Shown here: positions 1-7,054 of the stretch, piece by piece
Numbering within the stretch: the stretch's first letter is position 1
How the letters are laid out: each line of letters begins with the position of its first letter
Assembly: GCA_031284195.1 (NCBI GenBank)
Contig: JAITAI010000241.1
Span: forward strand, 1-7,190
Source: Treponema sp.
GTDB taxonomy: Bacteria > Spirochaetota > Spirochaetia > Treponematales > Breznakiellaceae
DNA length: 7,190 nt
Direction of reading: 5' to 3'
Notes under the pieces: generated by a model
The model's input: only the letters and a program-made list of their open reading frames with translations
What the model was told of the DNA's origin: nothing
The model's database searches: none
Translations under genes and position numbers: made by a program

Positions 1-13
1 GGTTCCCCGGCAT
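1..13 (-). CDS. Possible start of a further downstream gene (four codons visible)
   Basis: ATG at 13-11 begins the frame MPGN and runs off the window edge. It lies one base past the TGA of the TPR gene (17-15) and is preceded by AGGTGAG, a good match to the 16S rRNA tail at slightly short spacing. The tight packing of every other gene in this block makes a coupled start here plausible, but four codons cannot prove a gene. Confidence 0.28.
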
Positions 14-14
14 C

Positions 15-2015
15 TCACCTGAGGGTCCACAGTAAGGCCCGCAGTTCCGGATCCGCTAGGGGAGGCTCTACCGGCTTGGTATTTTCCTGACTTGAGGCTT
101 GTAAGATAATCGCATCTCCCGGTGCAATGCGGTCAAAAAAACCCTTGCGGGTTAAGGAACCGGAAGCGACTTCTTCATCTGCAGTTTCGATAACCAAGGT
201 TCCTACCACATCTTCTGGGGAATAGGTAAGACCGATGCCCTCACTGCGGATAAGCAACTGCCCTTTCTTAACCACTTCATAAACCATATCGGCTTTCACC
301 CCGTCGGCCCGGCCTTTGTCGATGAGTCCCTGGGATTGTTTATGGGTGAGCAGTTCTCCCCGGAAGGGGAGCTGGGCGACGAGCTGGTCAACAATACCCC
401 GGGAAGCGTTCCGCAGCCTATCCGCTCCAGTACGGTAGGCGTAGAATTCTCCTGCAGGAGAACCGGTCCGCCCAACAAAGAGTTCTCCCTTGATAGCCAT
501 ATCCCGTTCGTTTTCAGTAACCGAAATAATCAGAAAATAATCCGCTTCGGCCTCCCGGGCTAAACGGAAACTCTGAGAAAAAGAAACCTGGGGTACTTCC
601 AATGTCATAGGAGCGATGTTCCGATCATGGGTCAGGATATCTTTGATATAGGATGCGGCAGTGGCTCCTGCATCTACATGATACGAACTCGCTTGGGATA
701 CTAGGGAAAATACCGCCACCTTCCAGTGCCGTGTGGCAACATCCACAGGATTCACCGACCAGCGCCGGTAGATGGCTTCATCCAGTAGGGCGTTGTAGGC
801 TTCTACTGCATCGTTTAAATTCCGATCTCCAAGACCCAAACTTTGCATAAACCGCAGCTCTTCTAAATAGCGGGCAGGATACCCCTGAACCCGCAACAGG
901 TCCGCATATTCTTGCCGGTCCAGAGCATAGGGATTAAGCCTAAGTCCCCGGCGGTATTCAAAGAGGGACTGTTCAATCAGGTTACGGGAACGGAAATCCC
1001 TGCCTCGGTTAAAATGCCAGGCCGCCCAGGAAGAACGGCGGGAATCTTCTAGGGCGGTTCCTGAGATGATGAGTTCCTCCAGGGCTGCCCGGACAAATTC
1101 ATCCGTTGGATCGATGGTGGATGCAGTGGAAAGAATCGTGATGGCATCCGCATTCCGTCCCATCCTAATGTAAGACATCCCCTTGAGATACCAGGCGCTT
1201 ATATCGTTCCGGTTAAGGCTTATGGCCTCATCCGCCAGACGGCTCGCTTCTTCGTATTGACCGGACCGATACCGGAGGCTCGCCAGGAGGGAGAAGGCCG
1301 GCCCATACCCCGGCCTATACGCCAAGGCATCCTCTGCATACCGAATAGCCGATCCTAGACGGCCCGATTGGGCATCAAGGTATGCAGCATAATAATAAAC
1401 CCGGTAGTCATCAGGATGCTGAACCACGGCGCGATCAATATAGCTCCGGGCAGTTTCAGTATCCCCCAAAGACCCCAACACTAAGGCGAGAGAAATCAAC
1501 AGTCTCCGGTCATCTGGATAACGGCGTACCGCTTCCCGGTACCGGGTAACCGCATCCCCTGGACGACCCCGGGCTATGTCCATCTCTGATGCGGCAAAGA
1601 GGGCTTCTTTATTATAGGGTTCCCTGATTAAAACATCGGTAATGATCGAGGAGGCTTCCTCCAACCGACCCAGGGCAATGAGGATGAAAGCTTCCAGGTT
1701 TGCCAAGACCAGGTTTCCCCGGGCCAGGGTTCGGGCTTTTCGTACCCATATCAGGGCCTGATCGAATTCACCCAGTTCATAGTAACATTCTGCCAGGGCA
1801 GCGGCTCCTTCTGCGTGGGCGGGGTTAAGCCGCAGGCATTCCAGTAGGGATTCTGCTGCAGTATACCAGTCCTCTTGACTCATAGACCGGCGCCCTGTTT
1901 CATAATAGTCCGCTGCCCCGAACCCCTGAGAACGAGTTTGGGAATAGAGAAACGGCAGGTCCACAAACCAGCATATCCCCACTACAACCAGGATAAGCAT
2001 ACAAACACGTTTCAT
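15..2015 (-). CDS. Large TPR protein with N-terminal export signal and FlgT/CsgG-like C-terminal region
   Basis: This 666-residue protein starts MKRVCMLILVVVGICWFVDL, a basic tip plus a hydrophobic helix that serves as a signal peptide or membrane anchor; cleavage near YSQ (about 24-26) is possible. Residues about 36-315 are a tandem array of about eight tetratricopeptide repeats (for example AALAECYYELGEFDQALIW, FSLLASLRYRSGQYEEASRL, AWYLKGMSYIRMGRNADAI), with another likely repeat at about 330-365. TPRs bind proteins, so a scaffold role in the periplasm or at the envelope is likely. From about 425 the character changes: an alpha/beta region (WKVAVFSLV..., ADYFLIISVTEN) and then, at about 550-640, a beta-rich stretch (GELL...IDKGRADGVKADMVYEVV...GTLVIET...IAPGDAIIL) resembling the C-terminal domain of FlgT-like proteins. 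That similarity is by eye. The ATG overlaps the corC stop (ATGA), with GGGAG about 9 nt upstream. The exact function is unknown. Confidence 0.9.
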   Translation of the reverse strand: MKRVCMLILVVVGICWFVDLPFLYSQTRSQGFGAADYYETGRRSMSQEDWYTAAESLLECLRLNPAHAEGAAALAECYYELGEFDQALIWVRKARTLARGNLVLANLEAFILIALGRLEEASSIITDVLIREPYNKEALFAASEMDIARGRPGDAVTRYREAVRRYPDDRRLLISLALVLGSLGDTETARSYIDRAVVQHPDDYRVYYYAAYLDAQSGRLGSAIRYAEDALAYRPGYGPAFSLLASLRYRSGQYEEASRLADEAISLNRNDISAWYLKGMSYIRMGRNADAITILSTASTIDPTDEFVRAALEELIISGTALEDSRRSSWAAWHFNRGRDFRSRNLIEQSLFEYRRGLRLNPYALDRQEYADLLRVQGYPARYLEELRFMQSLGLGDRNLNDAVEAYNALLDEAIYRRWSVNPVDVATRHWKVAVFSLVSQASSYHVDAGATAASYIKDILTHDRNIAPMTLEVPQVSFSQSFRLAREAEADYFLIISVTENERDMAIKGELFVGRTGSPAGEFYAYRTGADRLRNASRGIVDQLVAQLPFRGELLTHKQSQGLIDKGRADGVKADMVYEVVKKGQLLIRSEGIGLTYSPEDVVGTLVIETADEEVASGSLTRKGFFDRIAPGDAIILQASSQENTKPVEPPLADPELRALLWTLR

Positions 2016-2881
2016 AAGGCGTTCTCCCGTTTAGAAAAATCTGGTTTAGAAAAATCCGGTTTAAGCATGAGCTTTACGGTTTTGATTTTATGCCCTGCCA
2101 TATCCTGGATAATAAAATCATGGCCTTTATACACGGTTTTTTCATACCGGACCGGGATCTTTCCAAAGAGGTTAAAGACAAAGCCTCCCAAGGTATCAAA
2201 ATCCTCTACGGGAAAGTCAATCCCGATCTGCTCGCTGAGGTCTTCCAGGTTTACCCGGGCATCGCATAGGTAGATCCCTTCTCCCAGGACTAGGACATCT
2301 TCAGTCTCATGGTCGAATTCATCCTGAATATCCCCGATTATTTCTTCGATGATGTTTTCCATACAAACTATCCCCGAAACTCCCCCGTATTCATCCACCA
2401 CCACCGCGATATGGACCCGGCGGTGGCGCAGCTCCCGTAGGAGGTCATCAATATGCTTCGATTCAGGAACAAAAAAGGGCTTTCTGAGGAGCCGCTTCAG
2501 GTCAAATGCCTCATTCCTGAGCAGACCGGTTAACACATCCTTTACATAGAGAATCCCAATGACATTATCTATGGTTTCTTGGTACACGGGAAACCGGGAA
2601 TGGCCGCTTTGGGTAATACAGGCCAAAAGTTCATCCTTGGATACATCGGCCTGCAGAAAAACCGTGTCGATCCGGGGAACCATGACCTCCTTGACCGTGG
2701 TACCTGAAAGCTCCACCACCCCCCGGATCATGGCCCGCTGATCCGTTTCCAAGGATCGATAGGTCTTGCGGTCTAATGCGCCTTCCCCTTTTTTCAGGTT
2801 CTTTATTTTCTTATTTTTCAAATTTTTTAAAATGGACGCCCACTTTTGGGTAAGGCCTTGCACAAAAGATCCCTCTTTCAT
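2012..2881 (-). CDS. corC: CBS-pair, CorC/HlyC-domain protein (TlyC/CorC family)
   Basis: A 289-residue soluble protein without the N-terminal DUF21 membrane domain, as in CorC/YbeX and spirochaete proteins annotated TlyC ('hemolysin C'). Two CBS domains come first: EVMVPRIDT at about 65-73 and SRFPVYQETIDNVIGILYVKD at about 95-115 in the first, VDEYGGVSGIVCMENIIEEIIGDIQDE at about 162-188 in the second. The CorC_HlyC domain follows at about 195-275, including DTLGGFVFNLFGKIP. Family members are tied to Mg/Co transport or resistance and bind adenine nucleotides; the hemolysin label is historical and weakly supported. Residues 19-31 are Lys/Asn-rich, encoded by a strikingly A-rich tract. The C terminus carries a PDFSK-PDFSK duplication. 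It starts with ATG in an ATGA overlap with ybeY, with AGGGG (2891-2887) 5 nt upstream, and ends in an ATGA overlap with the TPR gene. Confidence 0.92.
   Translation of the reverse strand: MKEGSFVQGLTQKWASILKNLKNKKIKNLKKGEGALDRKTYRSLETDQRAMIRGVVELSGTTVKEVMVPRIDTVFLQADVSKDELLACITQSGHSRFPVYQETIDNVIGILYVKDVLTGLLRNEAFDLKRLLRKPFFVPESKHIDDLLRELRHRRVHIAVVVDEYGGVSGIVCMENIIEEIIGDIQDEFDHETEDVLVLGEGIYLCDARVNLEDLSEQIGIDFPVEDFDTLGGFVFNLFGKIPVRYEKTVYKGHDFIIQDMAGHKIKTVKLMLKPDFSKPDFSKRENAL
2030..2059 (-). repeat. Tandem 15-nt duplication near the 3' end of the corC-like gene
   Basis: On the plus strand, TTTAGAAAAATCTGG (2030-2044) is followed directly by TTTAGAAAAATCCGG (2045-2059), identical but for one base; the next bases (TTTAA) begin a third partial copy. 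On the coding strand it encodes PDFSK twice, five residues in frame, so the reading frame is kept. Confidence 0.85.
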
Positions 2882-3351
2882 GGTAACCCCTCTCCCCAGG
2901 GTAAAATCCGCTCCCCCGCTAATTCCGCGAGGAGATGTTCCTGCAATTGCAGCATAGGTTCATGCGTCCCGTTAGTAACATGATCCCAGCCATCTAAATG
3001 AAGCATACCATGGATGAGCAGCCGGCGTAACTCCTCGTCTTCGGAAACCTTAAAATAGCGGGCGTTTTCTGCCAGGGTTTCCAGGGATATGATGATATCC
3101 CCAGGCAAATACCGGAGCTCCCCTGCTTCTGTTATGGTTTCCCCAAGGGCAAAGGATAAAACATCCGTAGCCTCATCCTGTTGCCGAAACCGCTCATTGA
3201 GGCTGCGGATATAGGGATCTCTACAGAACAGCACCGACAGATCCCAGTTATCCCGCTGGAGTTGATCCAATACCGTAAGCATAAACCGCTTTGCTGCGTC
3301 TGTCCACGGAGGGAGGGGACCTACTTCCGCTTGTACCTCAATCCGATTCAT
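2878..3351 (-). CDS. ybeY: YbeY, rRNA maturation factor / metal-dependent endoribonuclease
   Basis: A 157-residue UPF0054 protein, the normal size for YbeY, which takes part in 16S rRNA 3'-end maturation and ribosome quality control. The zinc-binding signature H-x3-H-x5-H is intact as HGMLHLDGWDH, with H114, H118 and H124. The other conserved block, LNERFRQQDEATDVLSFALG (about 51-70), carries the Arg thought to take part in catalysis. An in-frame ATG at 3429 would give 183 residues, but the extra 26 residues read through the end of the 7TM-HD gene in another frame. The ATG at 3351 has a proper AGAGG site and matches the family N terminus. It overlaps the upstream gene by 14 nt and its TGA overlaps the next ATG (ATGA). 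PhoH and YbeY neighbourhood is conserved across bacteria. Confidence 0.95.
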   Translation of the reverse strand: MNRIEVQAEVGPLPPWTDAAKRFMLTVLDQLQRDNWDLSVLFCRDPYIRSLNERFRQQDEATDVLSFALGETITEAGELRYLPGDIIISLETLAENARYFKVSEDEELRRLLIHGMLHLDGWDHVTNGTHEPMLQLQEHLLAELAGERILPWGEGLP

Positions 3352-5614
3352 GGGCAACCTCTTTGGCAGGTAATTTAGGATATTCGATCCGGGAATGGTA
3401 ATATCCGGCCAGGACCCGGACAAAGGCATGTTTAATGGTTTCCAAGTCCCGGAAGGTCAGTTCTGATTCGGCCAGTTGGCCATGTTCCACCTTGGCAGTG
3501 ATGAGTTCTTGAATGAATTTCTCAATCTTCGCTGCGGTGGGCTTCTCCAGGGTCCGTACCGCGGCTTCGGACACATCAGCCAGCATCACCACCGCGGATT
3601 CCCGGGATCGAGGAGGATTTCCTGGATAGGAAAAATCTTCCTTACTCGCCTGGGGATCCTGTTTCAGCGCTTCATTATAAAACCAGGTAATCACCGAATT
3701 CCCATGGTGTTCTGCAATAATGTTCGTTACTTCCCGCGGGAGCCCCAGGGTCCGGGCTTTTTCCACTCCTAGTTTCACATGGCTGCGGATAATGGTAGCA
3801 GACAATCGGGGGGGGATATCATTGTGTTTATTATAGGAGGTTTGATTCTCCACAAAATAATCGGGTTGGTCCATTTTTCCAATATCGTGGTAATAGGCGC
3901 CAACCCGTGCCAACAGGTGATTGGCGCCGATCTCTTGACAGGCCGCTTCCGCGAGGTTAGCCACCATGATCGCATGACTGTAGGTCCCGGGCGCCACAGT
4001 GAAAAGCCGCCTGATCAGGGGCGCATTAAGATCCGATAATTCGATGAGCCTAAAGGTAGTAGCCGCATTAAGGGCGTGTTCCAAGGGAGGTAAGAACCCT
4101 AAGACCAACATTCCTGAGGCAAGACCGTTAAAGGCCCCCCAGAAGAGGACCATCGGATAGACCTCCCCGGCAGCATCCTTGAGGAGGAGTATGGCTAGTA
4201 TGGCAATCCCGTTAGCCCCAGCGCTGATCAAGCCGGCTTTGACCAGATCCATCCGTTTTTCAGCCCCTTTTAGGGCATAAGAGGCAACTACACCGGATAC
4301 CAGGGCCAGAATAAACGCCGCTTCATCAAAAGAACCGGATAAAAAAGCGCTTATCGGCAACATCAGGGCCCATGCTAGGGCCAAATTGAGATTTATCAAG
4401 ATGGCAGGCAGCATGATCACTAAAGCAGTGGGAAGCACAATGGAAACCGGAAAAAATTCCGTATTAAAGGGCAGGTTCTTTGCCAACGTCGCACCAATGA
4501 TATAGAGCGCGGTCAAGCCGGATAATACATAGATTTCCGCATCGGTAAGGCCTCCCTTGTCTATACTCTGGACCCATCCAAGAAACATAAAGAGGCTATA
4601 CAAGAGGAACAGCACCAGAATTTGACCGACTATACGCCGGGGATCCTGCTTGGAAACCGCCATATTCAAAGCCCGCAGCTTGGTCATATCCTCATTGGTT
4701 ATGATAAATCCCTTTCTGATAATCCGGGTTCCTGGTTCGATATGTTTAACCACAGCATCGATCTGAGCCTTGGTCTCAGCCAAGCGCTGATCCGTATCGG
4801 TTGCAGAAAAAAATACATTTTCCTTAATAAAAGGTTTAAGCAGTGAAAAACCAAGGACCCCAAAGGACGCAGGAAGCCTGTCCGCTATATACCAACGGTT
4901 CACTGCATCTGGCAAAGTGTCCAGGGTAATAATATGGGTAAACTCAATCCGTTCCCGTCCTGTCCTGGCTTTGGAACTCCGGAGTAATTCGACGACCTCA
5001 TGATTATAGTCCTCCAAGCCGGTATCAGGGAGGGCAAAAATGCCCTCTTCCATAAAATGATCCAGCGCCGCGGATCCGGTTTCCAGAATTTTTTCCCTTT
5101 TAGGCTCATGATAGAGGATATCCAAGGTTTCTCCAGAAAACATACCGGGAAAGGCTCGATAGATTTCCTGAGTATAGGCTTCAAGCTCTTCCTGCTCCGC
5201 CTCTGCTTGGGTAAGGTATGGCCGGGAAAGGGATACAAAACGGGCATACTCCTGCTGTGCTTCCGCGGTCACCTCCGGGCTATACCTAAAGACTGGGGGA
5301 ACTAAATGCTGCTGGACCTCCAACTTCAGCCGGGTAGCGGTTTCATCCACATAGGATACTGCCTGTTCCGCCAGTACATCCCGTTCTGCTACCTTCCCCG
5401 CCTCGAATTCCTGGAGATCTCCTGGGGCGCCTCCATTGGCCCCTTGATACTGGAGTACCACTACGGTAGATAGCAAAAAGGCGATAAAGGTAGTTAGAGC
5501 AGGACCCCGGCGGGTGGTAGCGAATGTAAGGATACCGGTTAGCTTGGTTCCCAGAATTTTGATGCTCCCAAAACAGGAAGGGTGTGAAGGATCAAGGGGT
5601 TTTTTTATGCTCAT
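3338..5614 (-). CDS. pgpH: 7TM-HD family membrane phosphohydrolase (PgpH/YqfF type), probable c-di-AMP phosphodiesterase
   Basis: This 758-residue protein has the full 7TM-HD architecture. One N-terminal membrane helix is at about 38-56, followed by a long extracytoplasmic domain (about 57-325), seven closely spaced membrane segments (about 329-510), and a cytoplasmic HD domain (about 525-745). Metal-binding residues can be read off: H547 (GTYSHAIMVANLAE), H576-D577 (YYHDIGK), H612 (IIRSHVKLG), H636-H637 (AEHHGNS) and D680 (MLADVSEAA). Family members such as Listeria PgpH hydrolyse cyclic di-AMP to pApA, with the outer domain as a suspected sensor; that activity here is inferred from the family. 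The ATG at 5614 has only a weak AGAAG upstream and overlaps phoH by 23 nt, so translation probably depends on coupling; a TAG lies just upstream in frame. The 3' end overlaps ybeY by 14 nt. Confidence 0.93.
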   Translation of the reverse strand: MSIKKPLDPSHPSCFGSIKILGTKLTGILTFATTRRGPALTTFIAFLLSTVVVLQYQGANGGAPGDLQEFEAGKVAERDVLAEQAVSYVDETATRLKLEVQQHLVPPVFRYSPEVTAEAQQEYARFVSLSRPYLTQAEAEQEELEAYTQEIYRAFPGMFSGETLDILYHEPKREKILETGSAALDHFMEEGIFALPDTGLEDYNHEVVELLRSSKARTGRERIEFTHIITLDTLPDAVNRWYIADRLPASFGVLGFSLLKPFIKENVFFSATDTDQRLAETKAQIDAVVKHIEPGTRIIRKGFIITNEDMTKLRALNMAVSKQDPRRIVGQILVLFLLYSLFMFLGWVQSIDKGGLTDAEIYVLSGLTALYIIGATLAKNLPFNTEFFPVSIVLPTALVIMLPAILINLNLALAWALMLPISAFLSGSFDEAAFILALVSGVVASYALKGAEKRMDLVKAGLISAGANGIAILAILLLKDAAGEVYPMVLFWGAFNGLASGMLVLGFLPPLEHALNAATTFRLIELSDLNAPLIRRLFTVAPGTYSHAIMVANLAEAACQEIGANHLLARVGAYYHDIGKMDQPDYFVENQTSYNKHNDIPPRLSATIIRSHVKLGVEKARTLGLPREVTNIIAEHHGNSVITWFYNEALKQDPQASKEDFSYPGNPPRSRESAVVMLADVSEAAVRTLEKPTAAKIEKFIQELITAKVEHGQLAESELTFRDLETIKHAFVRVLAGYYHSRIEYPKLPAKEVAHESD
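3358..3362 (-). promoter_or_regulatory. Ribosome binding site that sets the ybeY start
   Basis: AGAGG stands 6 nt upstream of the ATG at 3351-3349 and lies within the last codons of the 7TM-HD gene. It supports this ATG over the in-frame ATG at 3429, which would add 26 residues with no family resemblance. Confidence 0.7.
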
Positions 5615-6581
5615 AGGCTTCTATTATTTTTTTGATCAGCGGATTCCGTACGACATCACCGGTATGAAGGTAGGCAAAATAGATACCCTCCACCCCGGAA
5701 AGTACGGAAACGGCATGTAAGAGTCCGGAATCAACGCGCTTAGGCAGATCAATCTGGGTAACATCCCCGGTAATGACCGCCCGGGACCCTGCTCCTAGCC
5801 TGGTAAGAAACATCTTCATCTGTTCTTTGGTGGTATTTTGGGCTTCATCTAGGATGATCACCGCTTCATTGAGACTCCTCCCCCGCATATAGGCCAGGGG
5901 CGCGATTTCTATGGTGCGGTTTTCTTCCAGATGACGAATTACCTCATAAGGGGCCAGGGATTCCATGGCATCATAGAGGGGACGCAGGTAGGGGCTTATC
6001 TTCTGGGCCAAATCTCCCGGTAAAAAACCCAGGTTCTCTCCGGCCTCGACGACCGGACGGGTTAATACCAATTTCCGCATCTTTTTTGATAAAACCAGCC
6101 GTAAAGCCTCGGCAATGGCGAGAAAGGTTTTACCGGTCCCTGCAGGGCCTATGCAAAAACTAATTTCATGGGCCCGCATCCCCTGAACATACATACCCTG
6201 ATTCCTGCTTCGGGGATAGACCCTACACAAGCCCTGAGGAATATGGATCATCCCTTCCCGAATAGGATCCACCGAAAGGATCTCTCCTGCGGCAAGGGGC
6301 AGTTCCTCTGAGGGATGGGGAACTACTGCTCCTGCCAAGGCCCGGATGTACTCAGGAGAAGGGCTTTCTCCAGCCTGGACCACCGCAATAAGATTATCCA
6401 TCATTGGCTTGAAACGCCGGAGACCGGCCTTGTCTACCCCTTCTAAACGAATTTCGTTTCCTCGGGCTATGATACGCCCCCCTAAAAACCCTTCGATAAG
6501 CCTGAGATTTTCATCATTCGCACCACATACCCCTGATAAAAGATCCCGGTTATCCAGTACGATGGTTATAGTATCCTCCAA
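5592..6581 (-). CDS. phoH: PhoH family ATPase (PhoH/YbeZ)
   Basis: A 329-residue cytoplasmic P-loop ATPase of the PhoH/YbeZ family, the usual genomic partner of YbeY; the family is linked to RNA and ribosome metabolism, but its exact substrate is not settled. Residues 1 to about 70 fit the small KH-like RNA-binding region found at the N terminus of this family. The ATPase core follows: Walker A GPAGTGKT at 145-152, the conserved LTRPVVEAGENLGFLPGDL stretch at about 173-191, Walker B VIILDEAQNT at 241-250, and TGDVTQIDLP at 271-280 with the downstream HTGDVVRNP at about 306-314. Length is typical and all key residues are present. The start is TTG, chosen because AGAGG sits 5 nt upstream and nothing better is in frame. 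It is the first gene of the coupled block, and its last 23 nt overlap the start of the 7TM-HD gene. Confidence 0.95.
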   Translation of the reverse strand: MEDTITIVLDNRDLLSGVCGANDENLRLIEGFLGGRIIARGNEIRLEGVDKAGLRRFKPMMDNLIAVVQAGESPSPEYIRALAGAVVPHPSEELPLAAGEILSVDPIREGMIHIPQGLCRVYPRSRNQGMYVQGMRAHEISFCIGPAGTGKTFLAIAEALRLVLSKKMRKLVLTRPVVEAGENLGFLPGDLAQKISPYLRPLYDAMESLAPYEVIRHLEENRTIEIAPLAYMRGRSLNEAVIILDEAQNTTKEQMKMFLTRLGAGSRAVITGDVTQIDLPKRVDSGLLHAVSVLSGVEGIYFAYLHTGDVVRNPLIKKIIEAYEHKKTP

Positions 6582-6586
6582 ATAAG

Positions 6587-6591
6587 CCTCT
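6587..6591 (-). promoter_or_regulatory. Ribosome binding site that fixes the TTG start of phoH
   Basis: AGAGG lies 5 nt upstream of the TTG at 6581-6579. The only nearby ATG upstream (6599-6597 region) is out of frame and hits TAG after one codon. No in-frame ATG or GTG precedes the TTG within the gap, so TTG is the best-supported initiator. Confidence 0.6.
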
Positions 6592-6672
6592 ATTTCATTT
6601 TTTCTATAATCTGTTACATGAAACCCCAGATCTTGCTGCAGCGCTTATAGAAACGTATGAATCCTCGTACTG

Positions 6673-6701
6673 AGCATAAATCCAGTTACCCGCATAGTCA
6701 A
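6673..6701 (-). promoter_or_regulatory. Candidate sigma70 promoter for the phoH operon
   Basis: Reading on the minus strand, TTGACT (6701-6696) matches the -35 consensus at 5 of 6 positions. It is followed after exactly 17 nt by TATGCT (6678-6673), which matches -10 at 4 of 6, including the key first TA and last T. Transcription would start near 6666 and give a leader of about 85 nt before the phoH TTG. The leader holds a second, weaker -10-like run (TATAAG, 6649-6644) with no good -35. This is a consensus match only, with no expression evidence. Confidence 0.42.
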
Positions 6702-7031
6702 GAGGGCCCCATAGATTCAAAACACCATGAAAGGTCAGATCCCTTTATACACCGTGAGTATCTGCTTGGCCTTTTTTGGTGTTGGGAAATTCCAAGGCGC
6801 TTTAGGTAGCATAATCCCTGCCTTAGCGAACAGCTCAGGTTGAGATTTTTACCCTTATTATGGTCAGTTGCCCCTGGTTCACTAGCTCTCTAGCTTCCTC
6901 CATGTTTTATCGGCAATTTCCCAAGCATCTTATTCTTTAGAAGTAAGAGGAAAGGGTTCGTCCATTGCAGTACACATGTCTCATGCAAAACCTATCAGCT
7001 TTTCTTTTCTAGTTAGAAATTACTTACGCGG

Positions 7032-7054
7032 TTCAAAACCAACCGACTTTTGAA
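7032..7054 (-). repeat. Short inverted repeat just after the aminotransferase stop; possible weak terminator
   Basis: TTCAAAA (7032-7038) and TTTTGAA (7048-7054) are perfect 7-nt inverted arms around a 9-nt loop, 21 nt past the TAA stop of the upstream gene. A second small pairing, TGAAT (7051-7055) with ATTCA (7063-7067), overlaps it and would compete with it. The stem is A/T-rich and has no T-run on its 3' side in the direction of transcription, so it is not a standard intrinsic terminator. No better terminator is visible between this gene and phoH. Confidence 0.22.

Noticed and set aside
336..563. Plus-strand open frames opposite the TPR, corC, ybeY, 7TM-HD and phoH genes (several of 60 to 130 codons)
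   Set aside because: All are antisense or alternate-frame readings of well-supported genes, with no ribosome binding sites or recognisable domains.
1956..2015. Lipoprotein signal at C5 or C15 of the TPR protein
   Set aside because: C5 is too close to the start. C15 follows V-G-I, with Ile where a small residue is required and a short hydrophobic stretch before it; the hydrophobic run also continues past it, so a plain signal peptide or anchor fits better.
2811..2831. In-frame slippery heptamer T-TTA-AAA near the start of the corC-like gene, suggesting -1 frameshifting
   Set aside because: The -1 frame meets TAA (2813-2811) within a few codons and would give only a peptide of about two dozen residues. 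The tract is explained by the Lys/Asn-rich composition.
3352..3429. In-frame N-terminal extension of YbeY by 26 residues from the ATG at 3429
   Set aside because: It lies wholly inside the 3' end of the 7TM-HD gene, has no family resemblance, and the ATG at 3351 has a well-placed AGAGG.
6657..6843. Two plus-strand short ORFs, 6657-6809 (50 residues) and 6727-6843 (38 residues, hydrophobic)
   Set aside because: Neither has a ribosome binding site, the first is rich in His, Arg, Ser and Pro as antisense readings often are, and both overlap minus-strand stretches that look at least as protein-like.
6782..6924. Ten-base inverted pair TTGGGAAATT (6782-6791) and AATTTCCCAA (6915-6924)
   Set aside because: The arms do not extend beyond 10 nt, are 123 nt apart, flank no mobile-element gene and have no target-site duplication; a chance match in a gap of this size is plausible.
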